Of a stretch of 64,000 nucleotides of DNA, positions 33,372 to 44,642 are shown piece by piece (position 1 is the first letter of the stretch; each line of letters starts with the position of its first letter). The stretch comes from Altimarinus sp041659565. GTDB lineage: Bacteria > Patescibacteriota > Gracilibacteria > BD1-5 > UBA6164. The position numbers and the translations under genes are program-made. Where the stretch lies: contig JBAZXZ010000003.1 in NCBI GenBank assembly GCA_041659565.1, forward strand, positions 124,001 through 188,000, read 5' to 3'. The notes beneath the pieces are model-generated. The model did no database searches, had not been told where the DNA came from, and saw only the letters and a program-made list of their open reading frames with translations.

Positions 33372-34853
33372 TTAATTTCCAACTTTTTTTCTATTCAAAA
33401 TCAAAAATACCAAAACAATAAAATACAATATTTCTAAATAAAAAGCATAATTTCAAAAATCAGTTTTAATAACAAAATCATCTAAACCTCAAAAAAAATG
33501 TATTATAAAAATATTCCATTTTAGTAAAATAAAAGAAAAAAATCCAACCCCTATTCATAAAATAGGCACAAAAATATATAATATTATTGATATAAATCAT
33601 ATAAGCATAATAATAGGTATATTCCATGATATTAATATATTTGATATTGGTGTTAATAATGGAATTTGTCAAAAATTGAAAATTGATATTGGCAAAGTTA
33701 GTACCATAGCTGACAAAGTAATGATAAAACTTTCTTTTACTGCCAATATGTTTGGTAAAAATTTAAAAACTTTATCAAAAAATTCTTTTGTGTATAAAAT
33801 TCATAAAACAGCTAAAAAACTTAATTGAAAACTAATATCATAATTTATATAAAATGGATTATACAAAATCATACTAAACAAAGTCAGTAACAAAATAGTT
33901 AAAGAATTATTATTTCTTCACATAATTGTTAACATATATCATAAAATTCACATAATTCAAGCTCTAATAACTGATGCTTCTAATCATACAAATATACAAA
34001 ATAAAACTAAAAATGTGATAATAAGTATAGTTCTAAGAAAAACTGGTATAAATTTAAATAAATATCATAAGAATATAATTAAAATAGTTATATTAAATCA
34101 ACTTACTGCTACCATATGTGTTGTTCAAGAATTATTAAAGTCATAGCTTAATTCTTTTGGTATATTTTCTCTTGCTCAAATCAAGATTCAAGAAAGAAAA
34201 ATACCTTCTTCTTCTGGGTAAATTTTATTTATTATATTTAATATTTTTGTTCTAAATTTATCTGCAGAAACAAAAATATTATCTATCTTTTTTATTACCT
34301 TAAAATTGAAAATATATGATTTAAAATATACATTTTTTGATAATAAAAAATTCTTGTAATTGTCTATACTGTCTACATTGTCTATATTTAATATTTGGCT
34401 ATCAGTAGACAATATATTTCATTTTTCTAACAATAAATTATTTGATACATAGACAATTCAATATAGTTTTTTGTCTACATTAATTCAATCAATTCTATCT
34501 ATTTTTACTATATAACTATTATAATTTTCGCTTTTTTTATATAACTGTTTTACTTCTAATTCATAATTATAATTTCTTAAATAATATTTTTCTAAAAAAA
34601 CTTCATTTTCTTTTATTCTAGATAAATGTGAATTTGAGATTAATAATCAACAAATACCTCATATAATTATAAATAATAATACAATTATATACTTTTTAAA
34701 ATGTTTCTTATACAATATTAAATTTATATAAATCACAGAAAAAAGTAATAAACAAATTGTTGTAAATAAAAAATCTTGTAAATAATTATTTACAAGAATA
34801 GTGATTATAAATGATGTAAGAAAAAAATTAAAAAAAGTGTTTTTTGATAACAT
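33372..34853 (-). CDS. comEC: ComEC/Rec2-type DNA-uptake channel protein
   Basis: 493 residues. ComEC carries transforming single-stranded DNA across the inner membrane. Seen here: two N-terminal helices, a small OB-like extracellular domain (about 70-170), then the competence domain with EGIFLSGILIGARENIPKEL, NNSGTTHMVAVSGFNITIL and GLEASVIRAGIMG, followed by about eight more helices. The C-terminal metallo-beta-lactamase domain of longer ComEC proteins is absent, as in many CPR forms. With comF and three prepilin genes in the window it suggests natural DNA uptake. It begins 5 bases after the stop of the lgt-like gene. Confidence 0.88.
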
Positions 34854-34858
34854 ACATA

Positions 34859-35656
34859 TTACTCCTTATCAAATATATTCATAGTACCTTCAAAAGATGC
34901 AATCTTAACCATATTATAAAGGATTCTTCATACAAAAAATAATAAAATTATTGCACAAATTTGATTAAAATTTAAAAAGAATTTAACACTAAATATATCA
35001 TCTTTTCAGCTAAAAAATTCAAATATCAAAGAAATAGAAGCAAAAGCTCCTAATCCTAAATATCATATAAATCACTTAGTTTTTATATACATTTTCAATA
35101 TATAAAGTGATGAAAAAAGTAAAAATGATAAAATTGAATAAATTATAGGCAGTGGAAATATGGGAACTGTAAAAGGAACCAATGAATTTGAATTGCTATA
35201 TTTAATTTCAATTCATAAATTAGTAGGACTTCAGTAAACTTGTCCTCATAAAAATGCTCCAATATAACCTAATACTAAAACAAAAGTAAAAGATAAAACA
35301 ACACCATCTATATATTTTATAATATTTTCTTTTCTTATTTTTATATTTATAGCCAATATAAGAAAAAACCCGAAAATAGCTCAATATAATGAAAAATTAT
35401 AATCACTCATTATAAAAAATTCAAAGAATTTTTTAATGAATTTCATATCATTCCACTGAGCTAATACATAAAATAATCTCGAAAAAATAAATGTAGAAAT
35501 GAAAAACCACAAAATATTTGCTTTGAATAAGTTAAAATCATAATTAAATCTAGATGATAATTTACCCAGCATCCGGTAAAATAGGAAAAACATTATAGTT
35601 ATACTAAATCAAAAAGTATAAATTCTAATGGAAAAAATCTCAAAAAAAGGATACAT
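34859..35656 (-). CDS. Prolipoprotein diacylglyceryl transferase-like protein
   Basis: 265 residues with seven predicted membrane helices. The signature region reads GYIGAFLGGQVYGSPTN, matching the Lgt pattern where GRxGxFxxGxxYGxPT is usual; the normally invariant Arg of that GR is replaced by Tyr (GYIG), so activity is uncertain. Lgt attaches diacylglyceryl to lipobox Cys, which would serve the lipoproteins encoded at 16.5 and 29.9 kb. A second Lgt elsewhere could be the true enzyme. CGG at 35573 falls in a membrane helix, where Trp would suit better than Arg. Confidence 0.6.
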
Positions 35657-35677
35657 AATTAATAATTAACAATTAAT

Positions 35678-37192
35678 TTATTTTGCATATTCAATAACTC
35701 TTTTTTCTCTTATAAGGTTTACTTTTACTTCTCATGGATAATTAATTTTTTCTTCTATGCTTCTAGCAATTTTCTGAGCCATTTCTAGAGCTTCTAAATC
35801 TGAAATAATATCCGCATCAACAAAAATCCTTATTTCTCTTCATGCACTAATTGCATAAGCTTTACTAACTCAAGAAAAACTCTCAGCCAAATTTTCCATT
35901 TCTTTAACTCTTTTTATATATTCTTCTACAGCCTCTCTTCTAGCTCAAGGTCTTACAGAACTTATTACATCAGCTACTTGAACTATAGCAGCTTCTATAC
36001 TTATTGAACTAGAATCATTATGATGAGTTTCAACTATATCTATAACTTTTGCAGATAATCAATATTTTTTACATACTTTAGCTCATATTTCAGGATGTGT
36101 TCATTCCACATCATGATCCAAAGCTTTTCATATATCATGAAGTAATCATCATAATTTAACAATTTCTGAATCAACTCATAAATCTTTTGCAATTGATGCA
36201 GCTATAACAGCTACTTCCTTGCTATGTTTCAATATATTTTGTCAATAACTTGTTCTAAATCTAAGTTTTCAAACTAGAGCTGCTATATCATCAGGAACTC
36301 AAATTATAGATAATTCATCTAGTGCTGCATTTCATAATTCTTTTAACAATACATTTGCTTCTTCTCAAGTCTTTTGAACTATTTCTTCTATCCTTGCAGG
36401 TTGAATTCTACCATCTTCAATAAGCTTCTCTAAAGACTTTTTAGCAACATACCTTCTATATAAATCAAAAGCTGATAAAAATACACTGTTTGGAGTATCA
36501 TCTATTATAAGAGCGACTCAAGTAGCTCTTTCAAAAGCTGTGATATTTCTTCATTCTTTTCAAATAAGTTTTCATTTTATATCATCTGATGGAATTTCTA
36601 TAATTGTAGAAGTTGACTCATTTGTAACTTCTCAAGCATATTGTTGAATTGATTTTATAACAATCTCTTTAGCTATTTCTTTTTTCCTTTCTTCTACATT
36701 TTTTTTATGTTTATCTATCAAAGATAAAGCATCTTTTTCATACTTGATTTTTATCTGCGAAAGAAATAATTCTTTAGCTTCTTCTTCAGATAATTTAGAA
36801 AGTTCAGATAACTTATTTTCAAGTTCTCCAATTTTAGCACTAAGGTCTTGTTTTTTTTCTTTTAAAGTATCTTCCTGGATTATTAAATCTTCTTGTTTTT
36901 TTGAAATTTCATCTAATTTCTTTTCTATTTTTTCTTCTCTTTCTATAATTCTTTCTTCTATTTTTTCAGCTTTTTTTATTATATCTAGACTTTCTTCTTT
37001 AGCTTCTTTTAATATTTTTTCCTGTTCCTTTTTAGTTTCTTGCAATATAATTTCTTTTTTCTTTTCAGCTTCTTTAACCAAATTAACCGATTTCGAAGTT
37101 CCTTTTTGTACTCTATTATTCTCAATAATAAATAAAACAACTGCTGATAAGGCCATTCAAAAAACGACCCAAATAATATTTAGTAGGTTCAT
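35678..37192 (-). CDS. rny: Ribonuclease Y
   Basis: 504 residues, standard length. RNase Y is the membrane-bound endonuclease that starts mRNA decay in bacteria lacking RNase E. An N-terminal helix (1-22) is followed by a long Glu/Lys coiled coil (about 28-185), a KH domain (GKLIGKEGRNITAFERATGV, near 210-230) and an HD domain with HDIGKALDHD (about 330-340) holding the metal-binding His-Asp pair. The Glu/Lys codon bias of the coiled coil makes long open frames on the opposite strand, which are not genes. The lgt-like gene follows by 21 bases. Confidence 0.95.
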
Positions 37193-37316
37193 AATTTTTA
37201 AAGTTTATAAAATATTCTTGAATTTCAAATAACATATAAGTGTAAATTTTTTAGTATAAAAATTGTTTATCCAGTTCTAGTAATTTTGTCATAACTTAAT
37301 TTTTGAAATTAAGTGC

Positions 37317-37361
37317 TTTTATATTAAGTTTTTTTTAAAAAAAATCAAACTTAATATAAAA
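37317..37361. terminator. Hairpin between the methyltransferase and rny
   Basis: 15-bp arms (37317-37331 with 37347-37361, ttttatattaagttt) enclose a T/A-rich loop. The sequence can act as a terminator or as a structured leader. Minus-strand flow runs from the right: the methyltransferase gene ends at 37438, so the hairpin lies 77 bases past its stop and can terminate that unit before rny. The rest of 37193-37437 should hold the rny promoter. Confidence 0.5.
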
Positions 37362-37437
37362 ATACTTAGATTTTATAATAACTTCTTTTAACCAATATTT
37401 CTCATTATTTTTTATATTAGTTATATAAACACTAATT

Positions 37438-37989
37438 TTATTTAATAATCATCATAATCCCATCATCTTCATCAATAGGTATTATGTTGTATTTTATATT
37501 GTTTTCTTCAATATAATCATACAAAGATAACATTTTATGTTTAAATTTGATAACATCATCTATTATTATAATTCAATCTTTTTTTGTTTTATTCCAAACA
37601 AGCTCCAAAAAATCTTTACTCCTTTTTTTCATACCGTCTATAAATACAAAATCGTATTTTTCTTTAAGTTTCGGTATTATGTCCAAAGCATTTCAAAGTA
37701 AAGGATTTATTATATCCTCTACTCCTGCATTTTTAAAATTTTTTAAAGCTTCTCAGTATGAATTTGGTGAAAATTCAATTGTTGTAATCTTTCAATATCA
37801 CAAAGCTTTTAGTTCTAATGCAAAATTAATTGTTGAAAATCAGTTTGCAGTACCTATTTCAAGCATATTTTTTACCTTTTTGATTTTTATTAAATCTCTA
37901 AGAAATTTTGCATTTGTGAAGCTAATATTTGGTATATCATTTTTTATTCAATGATTTTTCAATTCTTCTAAGAAATTTTTTTCATTCAT
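37438..37989 (-). CDS. SAM-dependent O-methyltransferase-like protein
   Basis: 183 residues. The SAM-binding core is visible: KNMLEIGTANGFSTINFA (motif I), ITTIEFSPNSYGEALKNF, YDFVFIDGMKKRSKDFLELV and GIIIIDDV, typical of class I methyltransferases of the catechol O-methyltransferase (TrmR/YrrM) group, where the Asp-Asp pair binds a metal. A tRNA-wobble or small-molecule target is possible. It begins 3 bases after the ftsX stop. Confidence 0.78.
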
Positions 37990-37992
37990 TAT

Positions 37993-38901
37993 TTAATTGC
38001 TTACTGATATATACTTTTTAGATGAAAAGTATCAACTTAATGCTCCTATCAATATAAATATTATAAATTCAAACAGAAGAATTATATTAAAATAATTAGA
38101 TATAAAATCAAATGAATTATCTAATGAAAATATAAAATCTAAATTATTTAATAATATCAAAAAAATAGTTGCAGAGCCCAAAAAAGATAAAAAAGTATAA
38201 ATCATTCACTGAAAAATAAATGGTCAATGTATGAAAAAATTATCTCATCAAACAAGTTTTGTTATATATATTTCATCTCTATAGTAATAAATAAAGTTCC
38301 CTATAATAGAATAGACTATTACTGAAATAGATAGTAAAAATATCCCTATAATAACATAAAGCCCTACTCTTAAAATATTTAATACAGTTATAACTTTAAT
38401 GATTCTTTTATATTGAGCCTTATAATCTGTAAAATTTTCCTTTTTTTCTTGTTTATCTCAATTATCCAACATATATATTTTTTTCTCTATATTATCATTT
38501 AATGATACATAATCATTAAGTCACACATTTGAAATAACAATAGTATTTGGTAAAGGATTTACATCTTCTAAGATTCCTACTAATTTAGGGTCTTTTTGTT
38601 TTAATTCGTCTAATAATATTTCTTTGCTTTTATAATCTATATGCACACTTTTTGAAACATTTTGTAAACTATTCATTAAATCAATTACTTCTAAAGAGTT
38701 TTTATCATATGTTTCTCTCAAATAAAGAGATATACTAAGTTTTGAATTTATAGAGTCAATCAGCTTAAAACTTACATTGTGTAAAACCAACAATATATTG
38801 ATAAAAAACATAAGCAACATAAGTACCAATATCGAAGAAATAGATAAAAACTTGTTTCTTAATATATTTTTTATAGAATATTTTAAAATACGATTAAACA
38901 T
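37993..38901 (-). CDS. ftsX: Cell-division protein FtsX
   Basis: 302 residues. FtsX is the membrane part of the FtsEX complex that activates peptidoglycan hydrolases at division. The family topology is clear: one N-terminal helix (about 20-40), an extracellular loop domain (about 45-175, with LGILEDVNPLPNTI), then three C-terminal helices with the VGLYVIIGIFLLSISVIVY and ITKLVGG signatures. ftsE is not adjacent as it usually is, so it must lie elsewhere. ATG at 38901 is taken; a TTG one codon upstream is possible. Confidence 0.85.
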
Positions 38902-39021
38902 CAAATTATTTATTAATAATTAAAATCGTTTCTATATTAACTAAAAAATATTTTTTTTCAATTATTATTAATTGATTTTTTATTTTATTTTTTATAATAG
39001 CATAAATTTAATTTAAAAAAT

Positions 39022-40134
39022 ATGAAATTATCCGAATTTGATTACATTCTTCCTAAAGAACTTATAGCACAAACTCCTATTACTCCTAGAGATAGTTCAA
39101 GACTTCTTGTTTTAGATAAAGTTACTTGAGAGATTGAAGATAAAAACTTTTTTGATATACTTAGTTATTTGTGAGAAAATGATGTACTTGTTCTAAATAA
39201 GACAAAGGTTTTGAAAGCAAGACTGAAAGGAGAAATAATCACTCCTTGTCATCCTGAACTTGTTTCAGGATCATTAAAAAGGAATAATCTAATTTATGAT
39301 TCTGAATCAAGTTCAGAATGACAGAAATTACAAAAAATTCATACCTCATGCGAAATCTTTCTTCATAAACAAATTTCTGACAATACTTGGGATTGTCTTG
39401 TATACCCTTGAAAAAAATTAAAAGTATGAACTAAGGTGTATTTTGATAATTTAGAATGAGTTATAAAAGAGATCTCTGAAGATTGAAGAATAGTTGAATT
39501 TGATAAATGATGAAATGAATTTTTTGAAATAATAGAAAATATATGAGAAACTCCTATTCCTCCATATATAAAAGAAAAACTGGAAGATGCTAGTAGATAT
39601 CAAACAGTATTTTCTCAAGAAATATGAAGTGTGGCTGCTCCTACTGCAGGGCTTCACTTCACTCCTGAATTACTTCAAGAACTAGAAAAAAAATGAGTTA
39701 GAATAGAATATGTTATTTTACATATATGACTTGGGACATTTAAATCAATTGATACTGAAAATATACTTGATTATAACATTCACTCTGAATACATAAGTCT
39801 AGACAAAGAAACTAGTAATAGATTAAATATTTATAAAAAATCTTGAAAAACTATTGTTTCAGTTGGAACAACTTCTACTAGAACATTAGAAAGCTTTGCT
39901 ACAAAAACTTGAGAATTAACTTATTGAGAAAAAGAAACTACTCTCTATATCTATCCTTGATACAAATGGCTTTTTATAGACAAACTTATAACAAATTTTC
40001 ATCTACCCAAATCAAGTCTACTTGTTTTAGTATCAAGTCTAGCCTGACAACAAAACATAAAAAATGCCTACAATCATGCTGTAGACAATAAATATAGATT
40101 TTTTTCATTCTGAGATGCTATGTTTATAAAATAA
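39022..40134 (+). CDS. queA: S-adenosylmethionine:tRNA ribosyltransferase-isomerase QueA
   Basis: 370 residues, about 30 more than usual. QueA adds the epoxycyclopentane ring in queuosine formation on tRNA. Conserved blocks: FDYILPKELIAQTPITPRDSSRLL, VLVLNKTKVLKARL, TPIPPYI, SVAAPTAGLHFT, LGTFKSI, SVGTTSTRTLES and NFHLPKSSLLVLV. The extra length is an in-frame insertion after LKARLKGE, caused by a palindromic repeat (39247-39323) that translates as part of roughly 30 added residues. The fold tolerates extra loop there, so the enzyme is probably active. No other queuosine gene is in the window. Confidence 0.93.
39247..39323. repeat. Palindromic repeat inserted in queA
   Basis: Two 26-base halves (39247-39272 and 39298-39323) are imperfect inverted copies, each itself near-palindromic (cctgaacttgtttcagg). 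The same half-sequence occurs between genes at 41138-41163 and 41253-41278. It is translated in frame within queA, as Rickettsia palindromic elements are. Confidence 0.85.
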
Positions 40135-40151
40135 TTATATTTTTATATATA

Positions 40152-41096
40152 CTACAATATAGCATTTATAAAACTTTTGTTACCATTTATAAAATCTATT
40201 GTAGACATACTTTTTTTTCATTCTAATTTTACTTTTTCTATTAAAATCACTTTATTATCAGCACAAATAACTCAGATTTTTTTGTTTTCTAGTTTTATAA
40301 CTTGTCCTGTTTGTCTACTTTCACTAGTATTATTTACAATACTTATTTCCTCTAGATTCAGTTTTTTTCATTCAAAAAATGTATAAATTCATGGCCAATT
40401 ATAATAGGCTTTAAATTTATTATATATTTCAAAACTTGTTTCATTTTTAAAATCTATATATCAATTTTCTTTTTCTATTTTTTTACAATAAGTAGCTTTA
40501 GAATTATCTTGTGGAATTCATTTTATATTTCAATCAACAATTCAATTAAGTGTGTTAATCAAAAGTTTTGGTCATATTTTTTCAAATTTGTTAAAGATAT
40601 CTCAAGTTTTGTCTACATTGTCTACATCGATTTCCTCTATTTTAAGGATATCTCACTCATCCATTCATTCTGACATATACATTATTGTCAATCATGTCTT
40701 CTTATCTCAGTTTTTTAAAGATTCTTGTATAGGACTAGCTCAACGATATTTTGGAAGTATACTTCAATGAATATTTATACATCCATATTTTGGTATTTCT
40801 AAAATCTCTTTTGGCATAATTTTTCCATAAGCCACAACTATAATAAAATCCAGATTTAATTTTCTTAATTTATCAAAAAATTCTTCATTATTTCTAAGTT
40901 TCACTGGTTGTAATACTTCTATATTATTTTCAATTGAAAATTTTTTAATTGGTGTTTCTATTACCTTTTTATCTCTCCCAACAGGTTTATCTGGTTGACT
41001 CACAACCAAACAAACATCGGTATTTGTACCCATATCTAAAATTCATTTCAATATGTTTTTCGAAAATTCTCCCGTTCAAAAAAATGCTAATTTCAT
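40152..41096 (-). CDS. fmt: Methionyl-tRNA formyltransferase
   Basis: 314 residues, family length. It formylates initiator Met-tRNA. LAFFGTGEFSKNIL, VVSQPDKPVGRDKK, VVAYGKIMPKEIL, the catalytic NIHGSILPKYRGASPIQ (Asn, His) and the Asp of GMDEGDIL are present, then the OB-type C-terminal domain. It converges with queA, 17 bases apart, without an obvious terminator. Several TGTAGACA-type octamers fall in this gene. Confidence 0.94.
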
Positions 41097-41137
41097 AAAA
41101 ATAGTAAGATTAAAAAGTACTTAATAATTAAAATCCT

Positions 41138-41278
41138 TGTCATCCTGAACTTGATTCAGGATCTATCAATTCATAATTATATATTTATTTCACTTATGGT
41201 ATAAATAAGTTTTGTTTCTTAATTTTATTTTAATAAGCTTTACCTTACTAGAGATTCCGGATCAAGTCCGGAATGACA
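41138..41278. repeat. Intergenic pair of palindromic repeats
   Basis: The 196-bp gap between the prepilin stop and fmt start contains two 26-base half-elements in inverted orientation (41138-41163, tgtcatcctgaacttgattc...; 41253-41278, ...caagtccggaatgaca), with an AT-rich 89-base centre. They match the element inside queA in plan and sequence. The long loop separates this copy from a simple terminator. It contains no ORF. Confidence 0.75.
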
Positions 41279-41292
41279 GAAAAAATTAATTA

Positions 41293-42000
41293 TTAATAAT
41301 TCCCAACCTTTATACTTTTTTCAAATCATCATTTCTCAAAAAATAGATATGCTTCTTTTGAATCCCACAAAGTTGTTCAAGAATAAAATTGTAGTTTTGA
41401 ATTAACATTTTTCAAGACAAAATTAATTGAGGATGATCATGTTTTATCTGGTTTTGTATTTGCTTGTATAAAATTTGTAAATACTCAAGAATCATCTAAA
41501 TTATCTTCACTAAAATAAAAAACTCCTAAATTAAATTCTTGTCAAACTAACTTTGTTTTTATATCATAACTTTGAGCATAATCCATTTTTCAAGTAAAAA
41601 CATTTGTTTGCTCTGTAAATATTTCATCATTCAATTTATTATCAACATATAAAGATATATTCCAATATCAACTACTTGTTTGAGTTGTTGTCATTGTAAA
41701 GCTTTTTGTAATTGGGTCTAAATTTAAAATTAATTCAGCTTTCTTTATTATTTGGTTTGTTTTATATAATAAATAATCTTTTGATCCTGAAAAAACCATT
41801 TCATAATCGTAAATTTCTTTATCATTTACTTTTTTATTTAAATCTTTAATCTTTGTATCAATAAATGATAAATCTTTTTCAATTCTTTTTGAATCAATAA
41901 AATTATTAAAATAATTTACTCAAGAAACAGACAAAAGAGATATTATCATTACTACAAACAATATCTCAACAAATGTAAATGCCTTATTTCATTTTTTCAT
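41293..42000 (-). CDS. Prepilin-like protein
   Basis: 235 residues. The N-terminus KAFTFVEILFVVMIISLL has the basic leader, the cleavage site before Phe and Glu at mature position 5 of type IV pilins and pseudopilins. The rest (SRYDYEMVFSGSKDYLLY-like strands, Ser/Thr/Asn-rich) is beta-rich. It differs from the two plus-strand pilins at 20.3 and 28.6 kb, sharing only the N-terminal helix. It starts 1 base after the stop of the wecA/tagO-like gene, so the two are linked transcriptionally. Confidence 0.75.
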
Positions 42001-42001
42001 A

Positions 42002-43054
42002 TTATTTTTTAAATTTTTTAAACTCTCCTACTATATTGTTTATAAATACAACTACAAAAACTATTATTCAAAAAACTATTATTTTTCATACTTTATCTAA
42101 AAATAATGCTGTGATTCAAAAGAAAAAAGAAAGAGAATAAATTAAGGTAAGTATCTGTTTATTTGTTAATCATTTATCAAGTAATCTATGATGAAGATGT
42201 GTAAAATCCCTGTTTAATGGACTTTTTTTCTTTAGTATTCTTTTAAGTATTACATATACTGCATCAACAGAATAAATTCAAAATACAACTAATACAGTAG
42301 CTATTTTTCAACCTGATATAATAGCTAAAGTTGCTAACATAAATCATAAAAACATTGTTCAACTATCTCACATCAAAATTTTTTCTTTCACATCATAAAA
42401 CCAAAAAGGAATAATTATTCAAACTAAAATAATAGCCATAGTCATAATAAAAATAGCATTCTCTACTCATCATTCATAGTTATCTTTATAAAATAAAATT
42501 ACCCCTAATAAGAAAATTATAAAAAATGAAATTACTGAAATTCAAGAAGTATTTCAAGGAATTCAATCTGTCCAATTTAGAGAATTAAAAATAAAAACAT
42601 ACCAAATTATAGTAAAAATTAATGGTATTATATAAATCTCGTATCAGAGTACAAAAAAACTATATGTTTGTAAATCAGCAACTCATCAAAAAATATTACT
42701 TATATATCCTATTTTTATTGATGTAATTCATATTGTTGCTCAAATAATTATCTGTACAAATAATCTTATTTTTGCATTTACATCAAGTAAATCATCAAAA
42801 AAACTAATAATTGTTATTATTAATCAAAAAATCCAGATAAGATAAAGTTTAGAATTATGATCAACAAAAAAATATGAAATTATAAAAAAAAGAAAGAAAA
42901 AAATTATACCCATACTATACGGTACTGGATCTCTTTTTTTTCCATATTTTTTTGGATTATCTAATATATTTATTTTTCTAAAAACCCTTTTAAATACCTC
43001 TATAAAAACAAAAGATAAAAACAATGAAGATAGAAATGCAAAAATTATAATCAT
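42002..43054 (-). CDS. WecA/TagO-like undecaprenyl-phosphate sugar-1-P transferase
   Basis: 350 residues with about ten membrane helices. MraY/WecA/TagO superfamily motifs: GKKRDPVPYSMGI, the metal-binding DDLLD (about 86-90), NSLNWTDGIPG, GDSGTMFLG and the C-terminal THLHHRLL. The HxHHR-type ending separates WecA/TagO enzymes from MraY, so I expect transfer of N-acetylglucosamine-1-P (or a similar sugar) to the lipid carrier to start a wall or surface polymer. It lies with the csaB-like and gtrA genes in a window rich in envelope functions. Confidence 0.85.
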
Positions 43055-43072
43055 AATATTAATAGTTATATA

Positions 43073-43792
43073 TTATTTAACTTCATCAATAATAGCTACT
43101 TTTTTAAAATAATTTGGTAAAATCTTTAAATAAAAAATAAAAACTGTTCAAGTTAATAAAAAATATCCAAGAGCAATTCAATCCAATTCTGAATTTATAT
43201 AACTCACCATTACTCACCATAAAGAACCACTGGTTAATGCTGCTATTCAAAACAAATTTAACCAGTATCTAGCTTTATCTTTTACACTTACTAGTCAACT
43301 TGTAATTAGAGAAAATCAAAATGCTTGAAGTATGTGAAAATTATCATGTGGAATATAATTTACAAAAACCAAGAAAAGTAAAAAATTTATAACTAAAAAT
43401 GTATTTTCATTTAATATTTTCAAATCTTTTTCAAATATAAAAAAAGAAAATGTCTTTAATGTAGCAAGTATGTACATAAGTTCCCAAATTATGTATTGAA
43501 ATTGTCATTTAGAAAAAAGTCCATAAATAGAAAGTGTTGTAAAAATAGAAACAGAAATTAATTGATTTATTGCTCATTTTTTATTTTTTCAGTCAGTATA
43601 AAAATCTTGCATTATCATTATAAAGAGATTTCCAAGAAAATTAGCTAAAAAAAGTATTATTATCTCTACCAAATCTCCTTTACCTGTTTTATAAACAACT
43701 CAAAGACAAATAATAAGTATTATATAAACCCACCAGTTATTTTTAGAAAAATTAGTTAATTCTTTTATAAAAATATCTTTTAATCTTTTCAT
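43073..43792 (-). CDS. Polytopic membrane protein
   Basis: 239 residues, about seven helices. Opens with a basic amphipathic segment (MKRLKDIFIKELTNFSKN). No family recognised. It lies between the 5'-nucleotidase gene and the wecA/tagO-like gene with 8- and 18-base gaps, so it probably belongs to the envelope operon. The soluble loops are short. One could suspect a small transporter or scaffold; nothing supports a choice. Confidence 0.5.
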
Positions 43793-43800
43793 TTTTTAAA

Positions 43801-44640
43801 TTATTTAAATAAATCCTTTAAAATAAGAGCATCATTATCTCAAGTTAAAACTATATCATAATTTTTTTTATATTCTTCCAACAATTCTTCTTCATTATTA
43901 TTTAAAAATCCTATTTTTAATAAATTATTGTAACCAAATCCTTCTATCATTCATACATCTCCTAGCGAATCTCAAAGTAAAATTACATTTTTTCTATTTT
44001 CAATTTGAGAATAAATTTCAGGAAATTCATGCAAAACAGTTTCATCTTTGTTAAAAACATGAATTACTCTCTTATCATAACCTATGGCATTTCATTTAGT
44101 ATCCCAAATAAATTCATTTGAAATAATTTTAATATTTGGAGTTAAAAATCATTCTTTCTCAAGATATATTTCAATAGAATCTGTTCAAAGTCAATTAGCA
44201 GAGATTATTACTAAAGGAATATTATTTTCTGATAAAAATCTCAAAAAATCCTTTACTCATTCCCTTAATTCTATTAATCTACTATCTATTATACTTTGTA
44301 TATCTTTTTTATGTAATCCTGATGCAACAAGTAAATCTAGATGTTTATTCCACCAAATTGTCATTTCTTGTTTTTTTGTCTCTAAATCTATTTTTGGATC
44401 AATTTCAATTGGATTATAATAATCATATAATTCATAAGCTTTGTGAGAATATTCTTCACTTAGATATCATTCACTTCTCAAAACTGAAATTAAACTTGGT
44501 CTTTTTTTTCAAGCAGAAAAAGCTTTTGTCATAGTTTTGTCAAAATCAGCTAAAATATGAAGATTATCTAATCAATCAGATTTTATTTTTTCTAAAATTT
44601 CTTCAAGTTTTGTTTTATCTTGATATATTATTTCTTGCAT
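43801..44640 (-). CDS. Pyrimidine 5'-nucleotidase-like HAD protein
   Basis: 279 residues. HAD-fold nucleophile motif LADFDKTMTKAF (about 30-41, Asp nucleophile), then RPSLISVLR, SANGLGTDSIEIYL (motif II, Ser), K of the DTKGNAIGYDK stretch and LLGDSLGDVGMIEG (motif IV acidic pair). The arrangement resembles cytosolic 5'-nucleotidase III (UMPH-1), a UMP/CMP phosphatase more usual in eukaryotes but found in some bacteria. It would feed nucleoside salvage. glyA follows upstream with a 2-base gap. Confidence 0.7.
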
Positions 44641-44642
44641 AA

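Noticed and set aside
36744..37232. Long open plus-strand frame opposite rny (162 codons)
   Set aside because: It is the complement of the Glu/Lys coiled coil of RNase Y; Ser/Phe-rich, with no start context and no homology pattern.
41138..41278. CRISPR-like repeats
   Set aside because: Only two inverted half-copies and no regular spacers; they fit a palindromic element family. No CRISPR array or cas gene was seen in the window.
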